Origin: a virus
Virus record (IMG/VR): IMGVR_UViG_3300049215_000686
Span: 62,001 to 126,000 of that record
DNA: 64,000 nt
Strand: one strand, 5' to 3'
The notes below the pieces were generated by a model. That model was not told the DNA's origin. It searched no databases and saw nothing but the letters and a program-made list of their open reading frames with translations. Within the stretch, counting starts at the first letter, position 1, and each line of letters starts with the position of its first letter. Shown piece after piece: positions 50,937-59,005 of this stretch. The position numbers and the translations under genes are program-made.

Positions 50937-51432
50937 TTACCGCTTCGGAGGCTTTCTTGATTTCTTGCTTACTGCTTTTGAATTGGTTCCAAGAGCCCTT
51001 CTCACCGCCCGCCCCATTTCCGCTGGAGCAGATTCGAAAAGAGGCTGAGGATCCCGGACATCCTGTCCAATTCCACCTAGTCCGATCGCGGCAGCCAAAT
51101 CTGTAAGATTTAAGTGTGGATCAAAAATCCTTTGACCACAATAAATAAAATTTTCCTGAAGTTCGTGGAGTTCCGCTGCCTCGATTGCCTTATAAGCCGT
51201 CCGGATGATCTCGCTTTCGCATGCGTGAGAGGAGAGATACCACTTCCGGCATTTTTGCAATTTCACTTCTCCCGTCATCCGATCTTTCAGTTGAAAGGTC
51301 ACCTGAAGAAGAAAACCCGTCGCCCTTCGAATGGATCTGAAATCGCCAGTCTTTGTAGTTGATCTTGGAAACGATTAATGAAATCCACCGTTTCATAGAA
51401 GCGCTGCCATCGAGGTGACGAAGGTGAGTCAT
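50937..51432 (-). pseudogene. Conserved phage protein split by a +1 frameshift
   Basis: ATG 51432 (GGAGGAACCGC before it) begins MTHLRHLDGSASMKRWISLI and reads YKDWRFQIHSKGDGF, then leaves frame at GGGTTTTCTT near 51313. The second frame continues FLLQVTFQLKDRMTG and RKWYLSSHACESEIIRTAYK to 50937. In related phage proteins these two parts are one chain (DWRFxVxxxGDxxFLQVxF...RKWxLSxHM). The break is a single-T difference in a TTTT run: sequencing error, recent mutation or programmed frameshifting. Function unknown. Confidence 0.7.
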
Positions 51433-51449
51433 GCGGTTCCTCCGCCAAA

Positions 51450-51692
51450 TCAGGGATTATCTTTCATTGCCTCATGAAGAGCGTCTGTGAACTTTTTCTC
51501 TTGCTTAGGCGATATCCGAGACTTTACCGCTTCGGTCGCCATTTTCACTGAACTCAAAAGACTATCGAGTTGATCATGCGTTGCCTGCTCGGCTTGCTGC
51601 TCTTCTCTCCGTTGTTGATTAAGCATCAGCGCATACAAGCCAACGCCCATTACAAATAAACCCACCACCAAAAGAACTGTCCCGGTACCCAT
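51450..51692 (-). CDS. Small membrane protein with coiled-coil tail
   Basis: An 80-aa protein: N-terminal transmembrane helix (VLLVVGLFVMGVGLYALMLN), then a Gln/Glu-rich helical tail. GGAGG lies before the ATG and an extended -10 promoter about 20 nt upstream. Topology (N-out, cytosolic or periplasmic tail) resembles spanin-like or phage membrane anchors; unassigned. Confidence 0.6.
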   Translation of the reverse strand: MGTGTVLLVVGLFVMGVGLYALMLNQQRREEQQAEQATHDQLDSLLSSVKMATEAVKSRISPKQEKKFTDALHEAMKDNP

Positions 51693-51712
51693 CGATTGAA
51701 TCCTCCAACGTT

Positions 51713-51720
51713 ATTATACC
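51713..51720 (-). promoter_or_regulatory. Extended -10 promoter
   Basis: GAAATAGGAAAACGGTATAA then TAAC on the minus strand: GG-TATAAT with an AAATAG block upstream, the same layout as at 10071 and 19117. Confidence 0.6.
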
Positions 51721-51726
51721 GTTTTC

Positions 51727-52710
51727 CTATTTCAGAAGTTTTGCACGTTTTCGCGGCAAATAATTCAGCCGAATAAAGGGTTGATATCGAGCATAATCAA
51801 GCCCAATTTGAGCCAAAAGATCTCTAAATTGTGAAACCCCTCGGTCCTTCTGAGCCATTCCCTTGATGTCTTCAAGAGAGCAGATTTTGAGCGGAATCAT
51901 TTTCCCTCGCCGAGATATCTTTTCAATATGACGAAGGTACTTATCCACAAATTCCAAATGGCACTCGATCTCTTCAAAATTGCGCTTGGTGTCAAAAAAC
52001 CTAAACTCCAAAGTTTCCGGTTTTTTAATACGTTCGTATGACTGCTTGTCGCTTACTTTGATTGCATAACCTTTTGTGATATCGAAAACGTCGAGGATAT
52101 CCGAAGTTTTGAAATCACGAGGAACTTTGGGATTTTTGTCAAAAATAAGGCGTTCGAATGTGGGCGAAGTCGCTAAATCAAATCCGTGAGCGCCGTAGAG
52201 CGTTCGTTTTACTTTCCATTCCACCAAACTTCTCGCCGATTGGATGTTTCCATAATCATTGAAAACCCAATTCAAATAAGGTCGGTTGGTAATGTCCCGA
52301 AAAACATTGATTAAAAATACCAAAAGAAGCGTGCGATCTTTCTTGATAGAGGACGGGATCGCTACATGAATATGGCCTCCGCCTGAAACCGTATCAGAAC
52401 GATGGGTAACAAGCGGCTTTCCCGTAAATAAAGAAAGCCTCGAAATTTCCGGCATCAATCGGGAATAATAAGCCTTAACTTCCCCGAGATTCGAAAACGG
52501 CGGTGTAGCGACTTCCAAAGCACTCGCGTCGTTGTAAATCCGATAAAAAGGGATCCCTCGATCCCGAAAAAACCCCTTCAGCAAATTGCTATAGCCGTAA
52601 GCATAAGTGTCTTCATTTCTTTTGGTCCAATGAAGCCAGGTCAACTCCATTCCCATCTTGGAATAAAAAGGCTGAGTTTCGATCATTTCAACTCCAAACT
52701 TCGTGAACAA
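51727..52710 (-). CDS. Amidoligase-like enzyme
   Basis: A 327-aa protein resembling the amidoligase (COOH-NH2 ligase / gamma-glutamylcysteine synthetase-like) family: KMGMELTWLHW, DASALEVATPPFSN, GGGHIHVAI and ETLEFRFFDTKRN supply the Glu/His metal-ATP positions. Such enzymes form amide bonds on peptides or cell-wall precursors. It overlaps the Zn-finger gene by 28 nt. Substrate unknown. Confidence 0.6.
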   Translation of the reverse strand: MFTKFGVEMIETQPFYSKMGMELTWLHWTKRNEDTYAYGYSNLLKGFFRDRGIPFYRIYNDASALEVATPPFSNLGEVKAYYSRLMPEISRLSLFTGKPLVTHRSDTVSGGGHIHVAIPSSIKKDRTLLLVFLINVFRDITNRPYLNWVFNDYGNIQSARSLVEWKVKRTLYGAHGFDLATSPTFERLIFDKNPKVPRDFKTSDILDVFDITKGYAIKVSDKQSYERIKKPETLEFRFFDTKRNFEEIECHLEFVDKYLRHIEKISRRGKMIPLKICSLEDIKGMAQKDRGVSQFRDLLAQIGLDYARYQPFIRLNYLPRKRAKLLK

Positions 52711-52940
52711 TCAGCGCGCCAATTCGGCAAATTCTTCTCGCGAACGTACTTTAAACGACGGTACTCTTTCTCGAAAATTTCCTTTCGTCTGGCTTCAAGT
52801 TTCCCCATGAATTGCTCATAACAGGGGGACCGATGGAAGATCAGCATCGTCTTCTCGTCCGGATAGAAACGCTCTAATAGATGCATTCCCACGGTCAATC
52901 GCCTTCCACATTGGCAACACGTTTCTTTTTTTTGGATCAT
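52683..52940 (-). CDS. Small zinc-binding protein
   Basis: An 85-aa protein: CCQCGRRL near the N-terminus and a His-Cys pair (FHRSPCYEQF) about 30 residues later, together a plausible zinc site, followed by a very basic helix. First gene of the leftward run that includes the amidoligase-like gene. Confidence 0.6.
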   Translation of the reverse strand: MIQKKETCCQCGRRLTVGMHLLERFYPDEKTMLIFHRSPCYEQFMGKLEARRKEIFEKEYRRLKYVREKNLPNWRADCSRSLELK

Positions 52941-52993
52941 ATTGCAAATTGAAACGGATCATTTCAGAATGGTCAAGAGATAAAAAACGAAAA

Positions 52994-53010
52994 GGTATTA
53001 TTCCGGTATA
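52994..53010 (+). promoter_or_regulatory. Rightward extended -10 promoter
   Basis: GGTATTATTCCGGTATAC holds two overlapping GGTAT-type boxes. Here transcription switches to rightward, and the first gene starts at 53084. Confidence 0.4.
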
Positions 53011-53083
53011 CGCAGCGGAACCAAAAATCTGATCCACCGAAGGACAGATTGATCTGCCGCGTTCAGTTTTCCCAGGAGGAGAC

Positions 53084-53257
53084 ATGGTCGAATGGCAGTG
53101 GTGGGTCTTTATTTTTCTCGTCTCAATTATCGGGACTCTTTCCATCTACGTAAATCTTCCCTGGGACATGACCGCAATGATCGGCCTGAGTCTCCTTTTC
53201 CTTTACTGGTTTGGGTTCTCCTGCTTCTTGGCCGCTCGCATCATTTTCGGGCACTAA
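53084..53257 (+). CDS. Two-TM small membrane protein
   Basis: A 57-aa protein (MVEWQWWVFIFLVSIIGTLS, later MIGLSLLFLYWFGFSCFLAA) with two hydrophobic helices. AGGAGGAGAC precedes the ATG, an excellent ribosome binding site. Size fits a class II holin, but no lysin is nearby. Confidence 0.65.
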   Translation: MVEWQWWVFIFLVSIIGTLSIYVNLPWDMTAMIGLSLLFLYWFGFSCFLAARIIFGH

Positions 53258-53274
53258 GATATTTTTAAACAAAC

Positions 53275-53779
53275 GCAACCGCAGCAAGTTAACAATTTGA
53301 CATCAAGCGTCTTAACTTTAAGCGAGGCGTTCAATGCACCGAGTCTTAATAATCTTTTTGACAGTCCACCAAAACGACTTCACGATGGAGGACGTAGAAT
53401 TTTGAAGTTGGAGTTTTGACGGACCTTTCTTCTCAAAAAAGGCCGAAAGTTGGCGAATGCGCCAAGCGAAAGTCCCTGGCATGGGAAGCCGGGAGACCGG
53501 ACAAGGAAGTAGGAATTACCGGTTTCGCGAAAAACCAGTTCAGGCAGAAAAATTCGTTCTTGTAAATGTAGGTCCGAGGCCGTGGAAAAGCCAATGCTTC
53601 TTCCACCAAAGGGAGCGGTAGTTAGCGGTGACACAGTGACGCTTGGTAGCGGACGGGTAGGGCAAGAAAGGGTTTTTGGGTCAAAAGCAAAGATCGCGGC
53701 ATAGTCGAGAACGCAATGTGACTGACTATGTCTAGTCGAATCTTCTACTAAGAGAAAGACCCTATGTGTTCTTTTTTTT
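53275..53779 (+). ncRNA. Candidate large structured RNA
   Basis: The 614-bp gap 53258-53871 has no credible protein gene on either strand but is dense in hairpins: TTGGCG-AATG-CGCCAA (53450-53465), CCGG-GAGA-CCGG (53489-53500, GNRA loop), GGTTT-CGCGAA-AAACC (53521-53536), GTGGAAAAGC-CAAT-GCT..TTCCAC (53582-53606) and GCATAGTC/GACTATGT (53699-53731). A T8 run (53772-53779) after AGAAAGAC/GTGTTCTTT could be its terminator. It does not match RNase P, tmRNA or group I/II cores I could recognise. GOLLD/ROOL-like large phage RNAs are a possible class. Confidence 0.45.
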
Positions 53780-53871
53780 AGTTGGGGATTCGAAGATCAA
53801 GCCAAGGCCAACTACGCAAGAAAAATGGAAAACCACTACAAAAGAGTAGGTAGGTAAAAGAGAGGTTCGCC

Positions 53872-54555
53872 TTGAGAGCAAAGAGGACAGGGATTGTCGG
53901 ATTTAAGAAGTTCAGGAAAATAAAAATTGTCGGAGAATGGGAATATTTGGCCGGCGGAATCGATGCGGCGCTCGATGAGCATGGTTATTACCGCCTAAAG
54001 AATAAAACCCTTCTGCATCGAGAAGTTTATAAACAAGCCTACGGAACAATCCCGGCAGGCTGGGTCGTTCATCATATTGATTTTGACAAAAAGAACAATG
54101 ACCCGATAAATTTGATTGCTCTTCCAGACTGGTTTCATGACCAAATCCACGGAAATATGAAAGCCCAAGGCCGTAAATTTGATCGAGTGGAAATCATTCG
54201 TCTTTTAAAAGCAGAAGTTAAAGTTCATACCGATGATTTTTGCGCAATGCTTCACGAAAAATCTGAATTGGAAAGGCTTTTTGGAGAAAAGATCAGACGA
54301 TATCTCTCTTTGGAAAATAATATTAAAAAACTGATCAGTCCACGGATTTCAATTATTGAGGGGATTAATCACATAAGCGTTCTTGATCAGCCACCTAAGC
54401 CTTATTCGTTAGAGGTTAAGCCAAAAAAGAAAAGCAAACGAGCAACTGATTCTTTTCTGGAGGAAGCCAGAATAAGAGATGTTTGCGAAGCCATGGCGAA
54501 GATCGAAGCGGTTAAGGTGAAAGTCATTTTGAGAAAAAAAAGCACTTCTGTATAA
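53872..54555 (+). CDS. HNH endonuclease-like protein
   Basis: A 227-aa protein from TTG 53872, with GAGAGG 6-7 nt upstream. HNH region: LHREVYKQAYGTIPAGWVVH then HIDFDKKNNDPINLIALPDWFHDQIHG, typical of phage HNH nucleases. The C-terminal half is basic and helical, probably for DNA binding. Its stop overlaps a -10 box. It may be mobile and linked to the upstream RNA-like region. Confidence 0.75.
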   Translation: MRAKRTGIVGFKKFRKIKIVGEWEYLAGGIDAALDEHGYYRLKNKTLLHREVYKQAYGTIPAGWVVHHIDFDKKNNDPINLIALPDWFHDQIHGNMKAQGRKFDRVEIIRLLKAEVKVHTDDFCAMLHEKSELERLFGEKIRRYLSLENNIKKLISPRISIIEGINHISVLDQPPKPYSLEVKPKKKSKRATDSFLEEARIRDVCEAMAKIEAVKVKVILRKKSTSV

Positions 54556-54556
54556 T
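54550..54556 (+). promoter_or_regulatory. -10 promoter for 54621-55547
   Basis: CTGTATAATTAAAGGG: TATAAT at 54551-54556 overlaps the stop of the HNH gene, about 65 nt before the next start. The leader can form TTGAAG-TCACGG-CTTCAA. Confidence 0.4.
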
Positions 54557-54620
54557 TAAAGGGCTTGCTTTTATTTGAAGTCACGGCTTCAATCTTTAAA
54601 TCAAACAGAAAGGAGTAGTC

Positions 54621-54713
54621 ATGGCCATCAAGAAGAAGGCTGCGACGACTGCGAAAACTTCTGCAAAGAAGACCGCATCTAGCGCCAAAAAGAAAACCCA
54701 GAAAACTCAGTAA
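54621..54713 (+). CDS. Histone H1-like basic peptide (30 aa)
   Basis: Reads MAIKKKAATTAKTSAKKTAS, then SAKKKTQKTQ. AAAGGAG lies 8 nt upstream. Composition (Lys, Ala, Thr only apart from a few residues) matches the AKKT-type tails of H1-like DNA-compacting proteins. It might neutralise or condense DNA, or bind RNA. Confidence 0.6.
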   Translation: MAIKKKAATTAKTSAKKTASSAKKKTQKTQ

Positions 54714-54742
54714 AAGTCTTAGAAACCAAGGAAGGAATTACA

Positions 54743-55426
54743 ATGAACTTACCTCAAAACGCAAATCCACATCTGGTTGATAGGGATTTTACGGTCATTA
54801 TCGATCGCAGTGGCAGTATGGCCGATCCGGCTCTTGCCGGTAAGGCTCGAACCCGCTGGGAAGCATCTGAAGAGGCGACCATCGCGTTGGCTCGCGAATG
54901 CAATAAGTATGATCCGGATGGAATCACGGTTTATACTTTTGGATCAAATTTCCATCGTTTCGACAATACCACTGAAAGCAAAGTCGGCGAAATCTTCCGT
55001 CAGGTACGGCCCAATGGCAGCACTCGATTGGCAGAAGTCCTTGAAGATGCATTCTTTGGAGCCAATGGCTACATCGCGCGTAAAAAGCGCGGTCAGGCCA
55101 AGAAAAACGGCGAACTGTTCTGTGTGGTGACTGATGGTCAACCCGATGACCAGCAAGCCGTGGCCGATGTGATCATTCGTGCGAGTCACGAACTCACCGA
55201 CCCGAATGAGGTGAACATCACTTTCATTCAGGTAGGGGATGATCGCAAAGCCAAGGAGTTTCTCGTTAACTTGGATGACAAGTTGGAGGCTCCCGAAGGT
55301 CAGCAAGGCAATAGCCGTTATGCGAAGTACGACATCGTGGATACTTTGACCATCGATCAACTCGGCGGCAAAGATCTCACCGAAGTTCTCGTCGCAGCGG
55401 TGACTGAACATAAGCAATCGGTCTGA
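54743..55426 (+). CDS. VWA-domain protein (TerY-like)
   Basis: A 227-aa protein that is almost only a VWA domain: FTVIIDRSGSMADPA (MIDAS, from Asp21), RPNGSTRLAEVLEDA (second MIDAS Thr) and CVVTDGQPDD (Asp). All metal-binding positions are kept. GGAAGG precedes the ATG. It is one of three VWA proteins in the window; partner unknown. Confidence 0.78.
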   Translation: MNLPQNANPHLVDRDFTVIIDRSGSMADPALAGKARTRWEASEEATIALARECNKYDPDGITVYTFGSNFHRFDNTTESKVGEIFRQVRPNGSTRLAEVLEDAFFGANGYIARKKRGQAKKNGELFCVVTDGQPDDQQAVADVIIRASHELTDPNEVNITFIQVGDDRKAKEFLVNLDDKLEAPEGQQGNSRYAKYDIVDTLTIDQLGGKDLTEVLVAAVTEHKQSV

Positions 55427-55433
55427 GTCAGAA

Positions 55434-55547
55434 ATGATTCTCATGATTGTTGGATTCGGATTGGGACTTGCGACGCGGCATTATTCACAAGCCTTGGTTG
55501 AAAAACTCAAGGATGTGGAAGCCAAAATCAGCAACATCCTAAAGTAA
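55434..55547 (+). CDS. Small membrane-associated peptide (37 aa)
   Basis: Reads MILMIVGFGLGLATRHYSQA, then LVEKLKDVEAKISNILK: a hydrophobic start and an amphipathic helix. It begins 7 nt after the VWA stop and is the last phage-like gene before the foreign-looking segment. Confidence 0.45.
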   Translation: MILMIVGFGLGLATRHYSQALVEKLKDVEAKISNILK

Positions 55548-55567
55548 GTTGAGCTTCCCCCGGAAAG

Positions 55568-56314
55568 TTGAAGCGTTTTGGATTTAAGTCTCCCTGTGTC
55601 ACAATAGTGGGCCTAAAGCCCACTGGCAAGGGTCCATTTCCTGCGGTGCTATACAATCATGGTAGTGCGCCTGGGATGTTGAATAGTCAGGCCGCTGAAT
55701 TGCTGGGACCTTTGTACGTAAGCCGTGGTTGGGTGTTCTTCATGCCCTATCGTCGTGGGCAAGGTTTGAGTCAATCGGCAGGTCCGTACATTATGGACGA
55801 GATCGCCGCTGCCGAGAGAGCAGGTGGGGTTAAAGCGGCTGCGGAAACGATGACTCGCTTACTTACGACGGATCATTTGAACGACCAACTCGCCGCGCTT
55901 GCTTGGCTTAGAAATGCAGACTTTGTGCAAACTAAGCGTATAGCGGTGTCGGGGAACTCCTTTGGAGGCATTGAGACGGTTCTTGGCGCTGAGAAAGGAA
56001 CCTATTGCGCGGCCGTAGATGCGTCGGGAGCTGCTCAAAGTTGGGCAACTTCACCCGCGATTCAAGCCATCATGACAGAGTCTGTACGACGTTCTCGGGC
56101 TCCGATTTTCTTCTTCCAGGCTGAGAACGATTTTGACCTATCGCCAAGTAAGGTGCTGTCTGCCGCTATGAAAAATGCTGGCAAGGTGTCGCAGGTCAAG
56201 TTCTACCCGCCGTTCGGTAAATCGCCGAAAGATGGCCATACCTTCGCTTACCAGGGAAGTTCTGTATGGGCGGATGATGTGTTCGCATTTTTGCAACAAT
56301 ACTGCGGAAAATAA
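55568..56314 (+). pseudogene. Alpha/beta hydrolase (dienelactone-hydrolase-like), 5' truncated
   Basis: 248 aa from a TTG at 55568. Catalytic features: oxyanion region FPAVLYNHGSAPG, nucleophile elbow SGNSFGG, acid in ENDFDLSP and His in KDGHTFA. No ribosome binding site or ATG is present at the start, and the family usually has 30-60 more N-terminal residues (often a signal peptide), so the gene seems cut by the segment border near 55555. Confidence 0.65.
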
Positions 56315-56410
56315 ACCCACAAACGACAGCTTGACGTGGCTCGTTGCGTCGCGCTCGCTGGATTAGTGTGTACTTGTGGTGGATATTAGTTATACTTACT
56401 TTTAATAAGT

Positions 56411-56605
56411 ATGGCATCCATTGAGCGAGAAATCATTGAGGAGCTTCAGAAGCCGCAAGACAGGAAGGAACGCTTTAATTTCACTCTCTCGAAAAGTACC
56501 AAAGAAGGTTTGGCTGCTTGGTGCAAGGAGCATGGATTTAAGGAATCGACTGCGTTGGACATCCTCATTCGAAAAGTGATTCCCGAAAAGTTCTTCAAGC
56601 GGTAA
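56411..56605 (+). CDS. Small RHH/antitoxin-like protein
   Basis: A 64-aa protein (MASIEREIIEELQKPQDRKE). The middle RFNFTLSKSTKEGLAAWCKE followed by a helix resembles a ribbon-helix-helix unit. It is followed 9 nt later by the next gene with an AGGAGG site, so the two form an operon. An antitoxin or regulator role is possible. Confidence 0.55.
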   Translation: MASIEREIIEELQKPQDRKERFNFTLSKSTKEGLAAWCKEHGFKESTALDILIRKVIPEKFFKR

Positions 56606-56614
56606 TCAGGAGGA

Positions 56615-57304
56615 GTGGAATTGTTCAGGAAAGAACATGAGTTAGTTAGTGCGTTCTCCTCAAAGTCAGATGCCTTTCTGAAGGCATTACTGAACAAGTC
56701 CGTTTCTCGCTCATTCTTGCTTCACGAGTTCGACAGTTACTTTGGAGTAGCTGATGTCGTTTTGGGCGTCATCAAAGCAAGCGTTGCAAGACAGACGGCA
56801 AGGAAGCCGCTCAATCCAAATTGGCTTGTTCCCCTTGCCGCGATGAAGCGTGGGACAAAGGTCAGTGTTAGCGACTTTCAAAAGACATACAGTCTGTCGA
56901 AGTCAGGTGCGACAAAGCGCCTGACTGAGTACGAGGATGCAGGTTTTTTAGTTAAGCTTGAGGCGCAGACGTATAAGGTCGCCAAAGAGTACAAGCCGGT
57001 TGCTGACTTTGTGGTCTCCATAGAGGCAAAATTAAGGAACTGGCAAAAGGCGCTAGTACAGGCCCAACGTTATAGGAGATTTTCAGACTACTCTTTCGTG
57101 CTTCTCGACGGAGCCCAGGCTGCTTCGGCAATCGAGAACCTGAGTTCATTTGAAGAGAGGAACATCGGTCTGGTCTCACTGAGTGCCGACAAGCTTAATT
57201 TTCATTTCATTCCGGAAAAGAATGAGAGGAAAATCTCCGAGTACTATCTGCGCGTAAATGAGGTCGCTTACGACCAGTTCATTTCTGCGCAGACATCTTG
57301 CTAA
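56615..57304 (+). CDS. Winged-helix plus nuclease-like protein
   Basis: 229 aa from GTG 56615 (TTG 56621 is spaced better from AGGAGG). The middle (VSVSDFQKTYSLSKSGATKR) looks like a winged helix; the C-terminal part, DFVVSIEAKLRNWQKALVQA then QRYRRFSDYSFVLLDG, resembles a PD-(D/E)XK-type core seen in restriction-like proteins. Operon partner of the small upstream protein. Possibly a host defence or regulatory gene. Confidence 0.5.
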   Translation: MELFRKEHELVSAFSSKSDAFLKALLNKSVSRSFLLHEFDSYFGVADVVLGVIKASVARQTARKPLNPNWLVPLAAMKRGTKVSVSDFQKTYSLSKSGATKRLTEYEDAGFLVKLEAQTYKVAKEYKPVADFVVSIEAKLRNWQKALVQAQRYRRFSDYSFVLLDGAQAASAIENLSSFEERNIGLVSLSADKLNFHFIPEKNERKISEYYLRVNEVAYDQFISAQTSC

Positions 57305-58448
57305 CGACTCGGTTCCAGACGGGAAGATGATCTCCGCTACAGTTCCGGTCAAAGTACATGACGCCGGTTTCCTCAACACGGCGATATAAGCTATTGGCTT
57401 GAGTGATCATGTCTTTAACCGCTGCCGTTCGCGCTGCAATTTGCTTACTGCCAAGGTCTCGAAGTTGGTCACAGATTAGAAGGAAGTGATGTTTGTACAG
57501 CTCGGGTTTCGTAAAATGGGGACGGCCAGTATCGAAAATAGCATCTGAGTGTAAGGTCGGAATGTAGATTTCCTTCCATACTTCGGGGTGATCTTCCTTC
57601 AACTCAACAGCTGTATCGTATCTCATCCAATTGAGCAGCTTCGGGAAGTAAAGACGTGGCGCAGGGCCACGCTTGTCACTTTCTTCTTCCAGAAACTTAT
57701 CAATCGAAAAACCTCTAGTGTTTTCATACGCCCCAACCGCTACGGCATGAGGGTCGAGCAAAGACATGATTATCGACTCAGTATTGCAGTAGCCTATGAT
57801 TACTTTCAAATTCGCGCCCTGTAGGTCGCGTATAAAGTCTACATGAGCTTGGAGTTTTTCAAAGTTTCCGAGCTGCTTCGTGTTCTCCCGAAACTCATTG
57901 AGCAGGTAGACGCCCTGGATTTCCGGGTATGACGTAATCCAATTCAAGAGTTCATTTCGGTAGCCTTTGTCTTGCGTCATCGCAGTAGTGACTGGAAGCG
58001 AGAGGAAGACTTTCTTGTCCGTTTTTCTCTTTTGGAGTTCTGCAAGGAACGGCTCTACCGTAAACGCTTTCTGCTTCGCAACGTAGTCAGATACGAGTTC
58101 CGGAAAATAACGAGCGGGAACGATGATTGATTCGAAGTCGTTCTCGATCTGAAAATCCAGACACATCGCGGCCGACTGATGGGCGACTGCTTCAAAATCA
58201 GTTGTAGAAAATCCGTTTGTAATCTTTTCCGGAAAGAACTCGTAACTATGAAGCTTACTCTTTTGAGAGTCGGGGATATAAAATTGAGGATCGAACAAGC
58301 TGGCTTTGCGCACTTCAGGAAGCAGCTTGACCATTCTTTCTTTTGAATAGTGAACAGGGCTAAAAATGATCCCATCTGCGCAACTTTCGGATTGAAAGCT
58401 TTCCAAATTCCAACTCGTGTTGTGCCCCGCCTGATGAAAGACTTTCAT
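57279..58448 (-). CDS. Unknown protein with possible TIM-barrel fold
   Basis: A 389-aa protein (MKVFHQAGHNTSWNLESFQS). Alternating strands and helices, for example DGIIFSPVHYSKERM, KVFLSLPVTTAM and LKVIIGYCNTESI, suggest a barrel. It overlaps the kinase stop by 4 nt, so the two were an operon in the source genome, and converges with 57304 (26 nt overlap). Function not recognised. Confidence 0.5.
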   Translation of the reverse strand: MKVFHQAGHNTSWNLESFQSESCADGIIFSPVHYSKERMVKLLPEVRKASLFDPQFYIPDSQKSKLHSYEFFPEKITNGFSTTDFEAVAHQSAAMCLDFQIENDFESIIVPARYFPELVSDYVAKQKAFTVEPFLAELQKRKTDKKVFLSLPVTTAMTQDKGYRNELLNWITSYPEIQGVYLLNEFRENTKQLGNFEKLQAHVDFIRDLQGANLKVIIGYCNTESIIMSLLDPHAVAVGAYENTRGFSIDKFLEEESDKRGPAPRLYFPKLLNWMRYDTAVELKEDHPEVWKEIYIPTLHSDAIFDTGRPHFTKPELYKHHFLLICDQLRDLGSKQIAARTAAVKDMITQANSLYRRVEETGVMYFDRNCSGDHLPVWNRVVSKMSAQK

Positions 58449-59005
58449 AGCTTCTCCTTAATGCCGTTGAGTTCCGCCAGGATCTCATCGACTGTTCGAA
58501 ATCTTTGGTAGGGATGGACTTTGATAAGCTTTTCAATCAGTTTTACAGTCCCATCGCTTACGTCTTTATTGTAGGTTCGTAGACTCTCAACCTTGCCAGA
58601 CAGGCAATTCTGAACAACGCCTTCCACGCCGATTTCGGCATCACTACCGTAGGGGAATTTTCCAGTGAGAACGAGGAAGGTGATTACACCGATCGCAAAC
58701 TGGTCAGTCTTGTAGGTTACCTCGGCCTTGTTATTCGTGAGTTGCTCAGGGGCGGCGAAGCGCGGCGTACATGGTGAAGGAAAAGCCGGATTTGTAATGA
58801 TCGTAGCGCCGTCGCTCATGCTCTTGGCGATTCCCAGATCAATGATGACGGGGGTGAGATGGGGGCGAACGAGTATGTTCTCGGGTTTTAAGTCCCGGTG
58901 GGGCGGCGAATACCATAAGCCTAATTGGAGAATTATCGCACAGGCCGCTTTTTGCGAATTAGATCCGAAATTGGCGCTTCGAGTTTTAAGACTCGCAAAT
59001 TCCAA
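58445..59005 (-). pseudogene. Ser/Thr protein kinase, N-terminally truncated
   Basis: Hanks-type kinase C-lobe: HRDLKPENIL (catalytic loop), VIIDLGIAKSM (DFG as DLG), RFAAPEQL (APE), DQFAIGVITFLVLTGKFPYG and a C-terminal helix. The whole N-lobe with the glycine loop and the ATP-binding Lys is missing. Kinase similarity ends at about 58910; beyond it the frame is only the antisense of the Ro-like gene. So this is a broken fragment. Confidence 0.7.

Larger units (their letters stand above)
55555..58915. other. Foreign-looking inserted segment with cut genes at both ends
   Basis: The segment holds a hydrolase without a proper 5' end at its left border, two unknown genes, a leftward gene and a protein kinase cut at its N-terminus at the right border. 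Gene density, gene types and codon use (more GC-rich third positions) look bacterial rather than like the neighbouring phage genes. No transposase, terminal repeat or target duplication was seen. It is either a captured host fragment or an assembly chimera. Confidence 0.5.

Noticed and set aside
52816-53145. A 109-codon minus-strand frame
   Set aside because: It covers the promoter and start of the plus-strand two-TM gene and overlaps a better zinc-protein gene in another frame.
53258-53871. RNase P RNA
   Set aside because: A GAAAGTCC string occurs, but the other conserved blocks of RNase P RNA (such as the ACAGAA...GGCTTAT 3' part) are absent.
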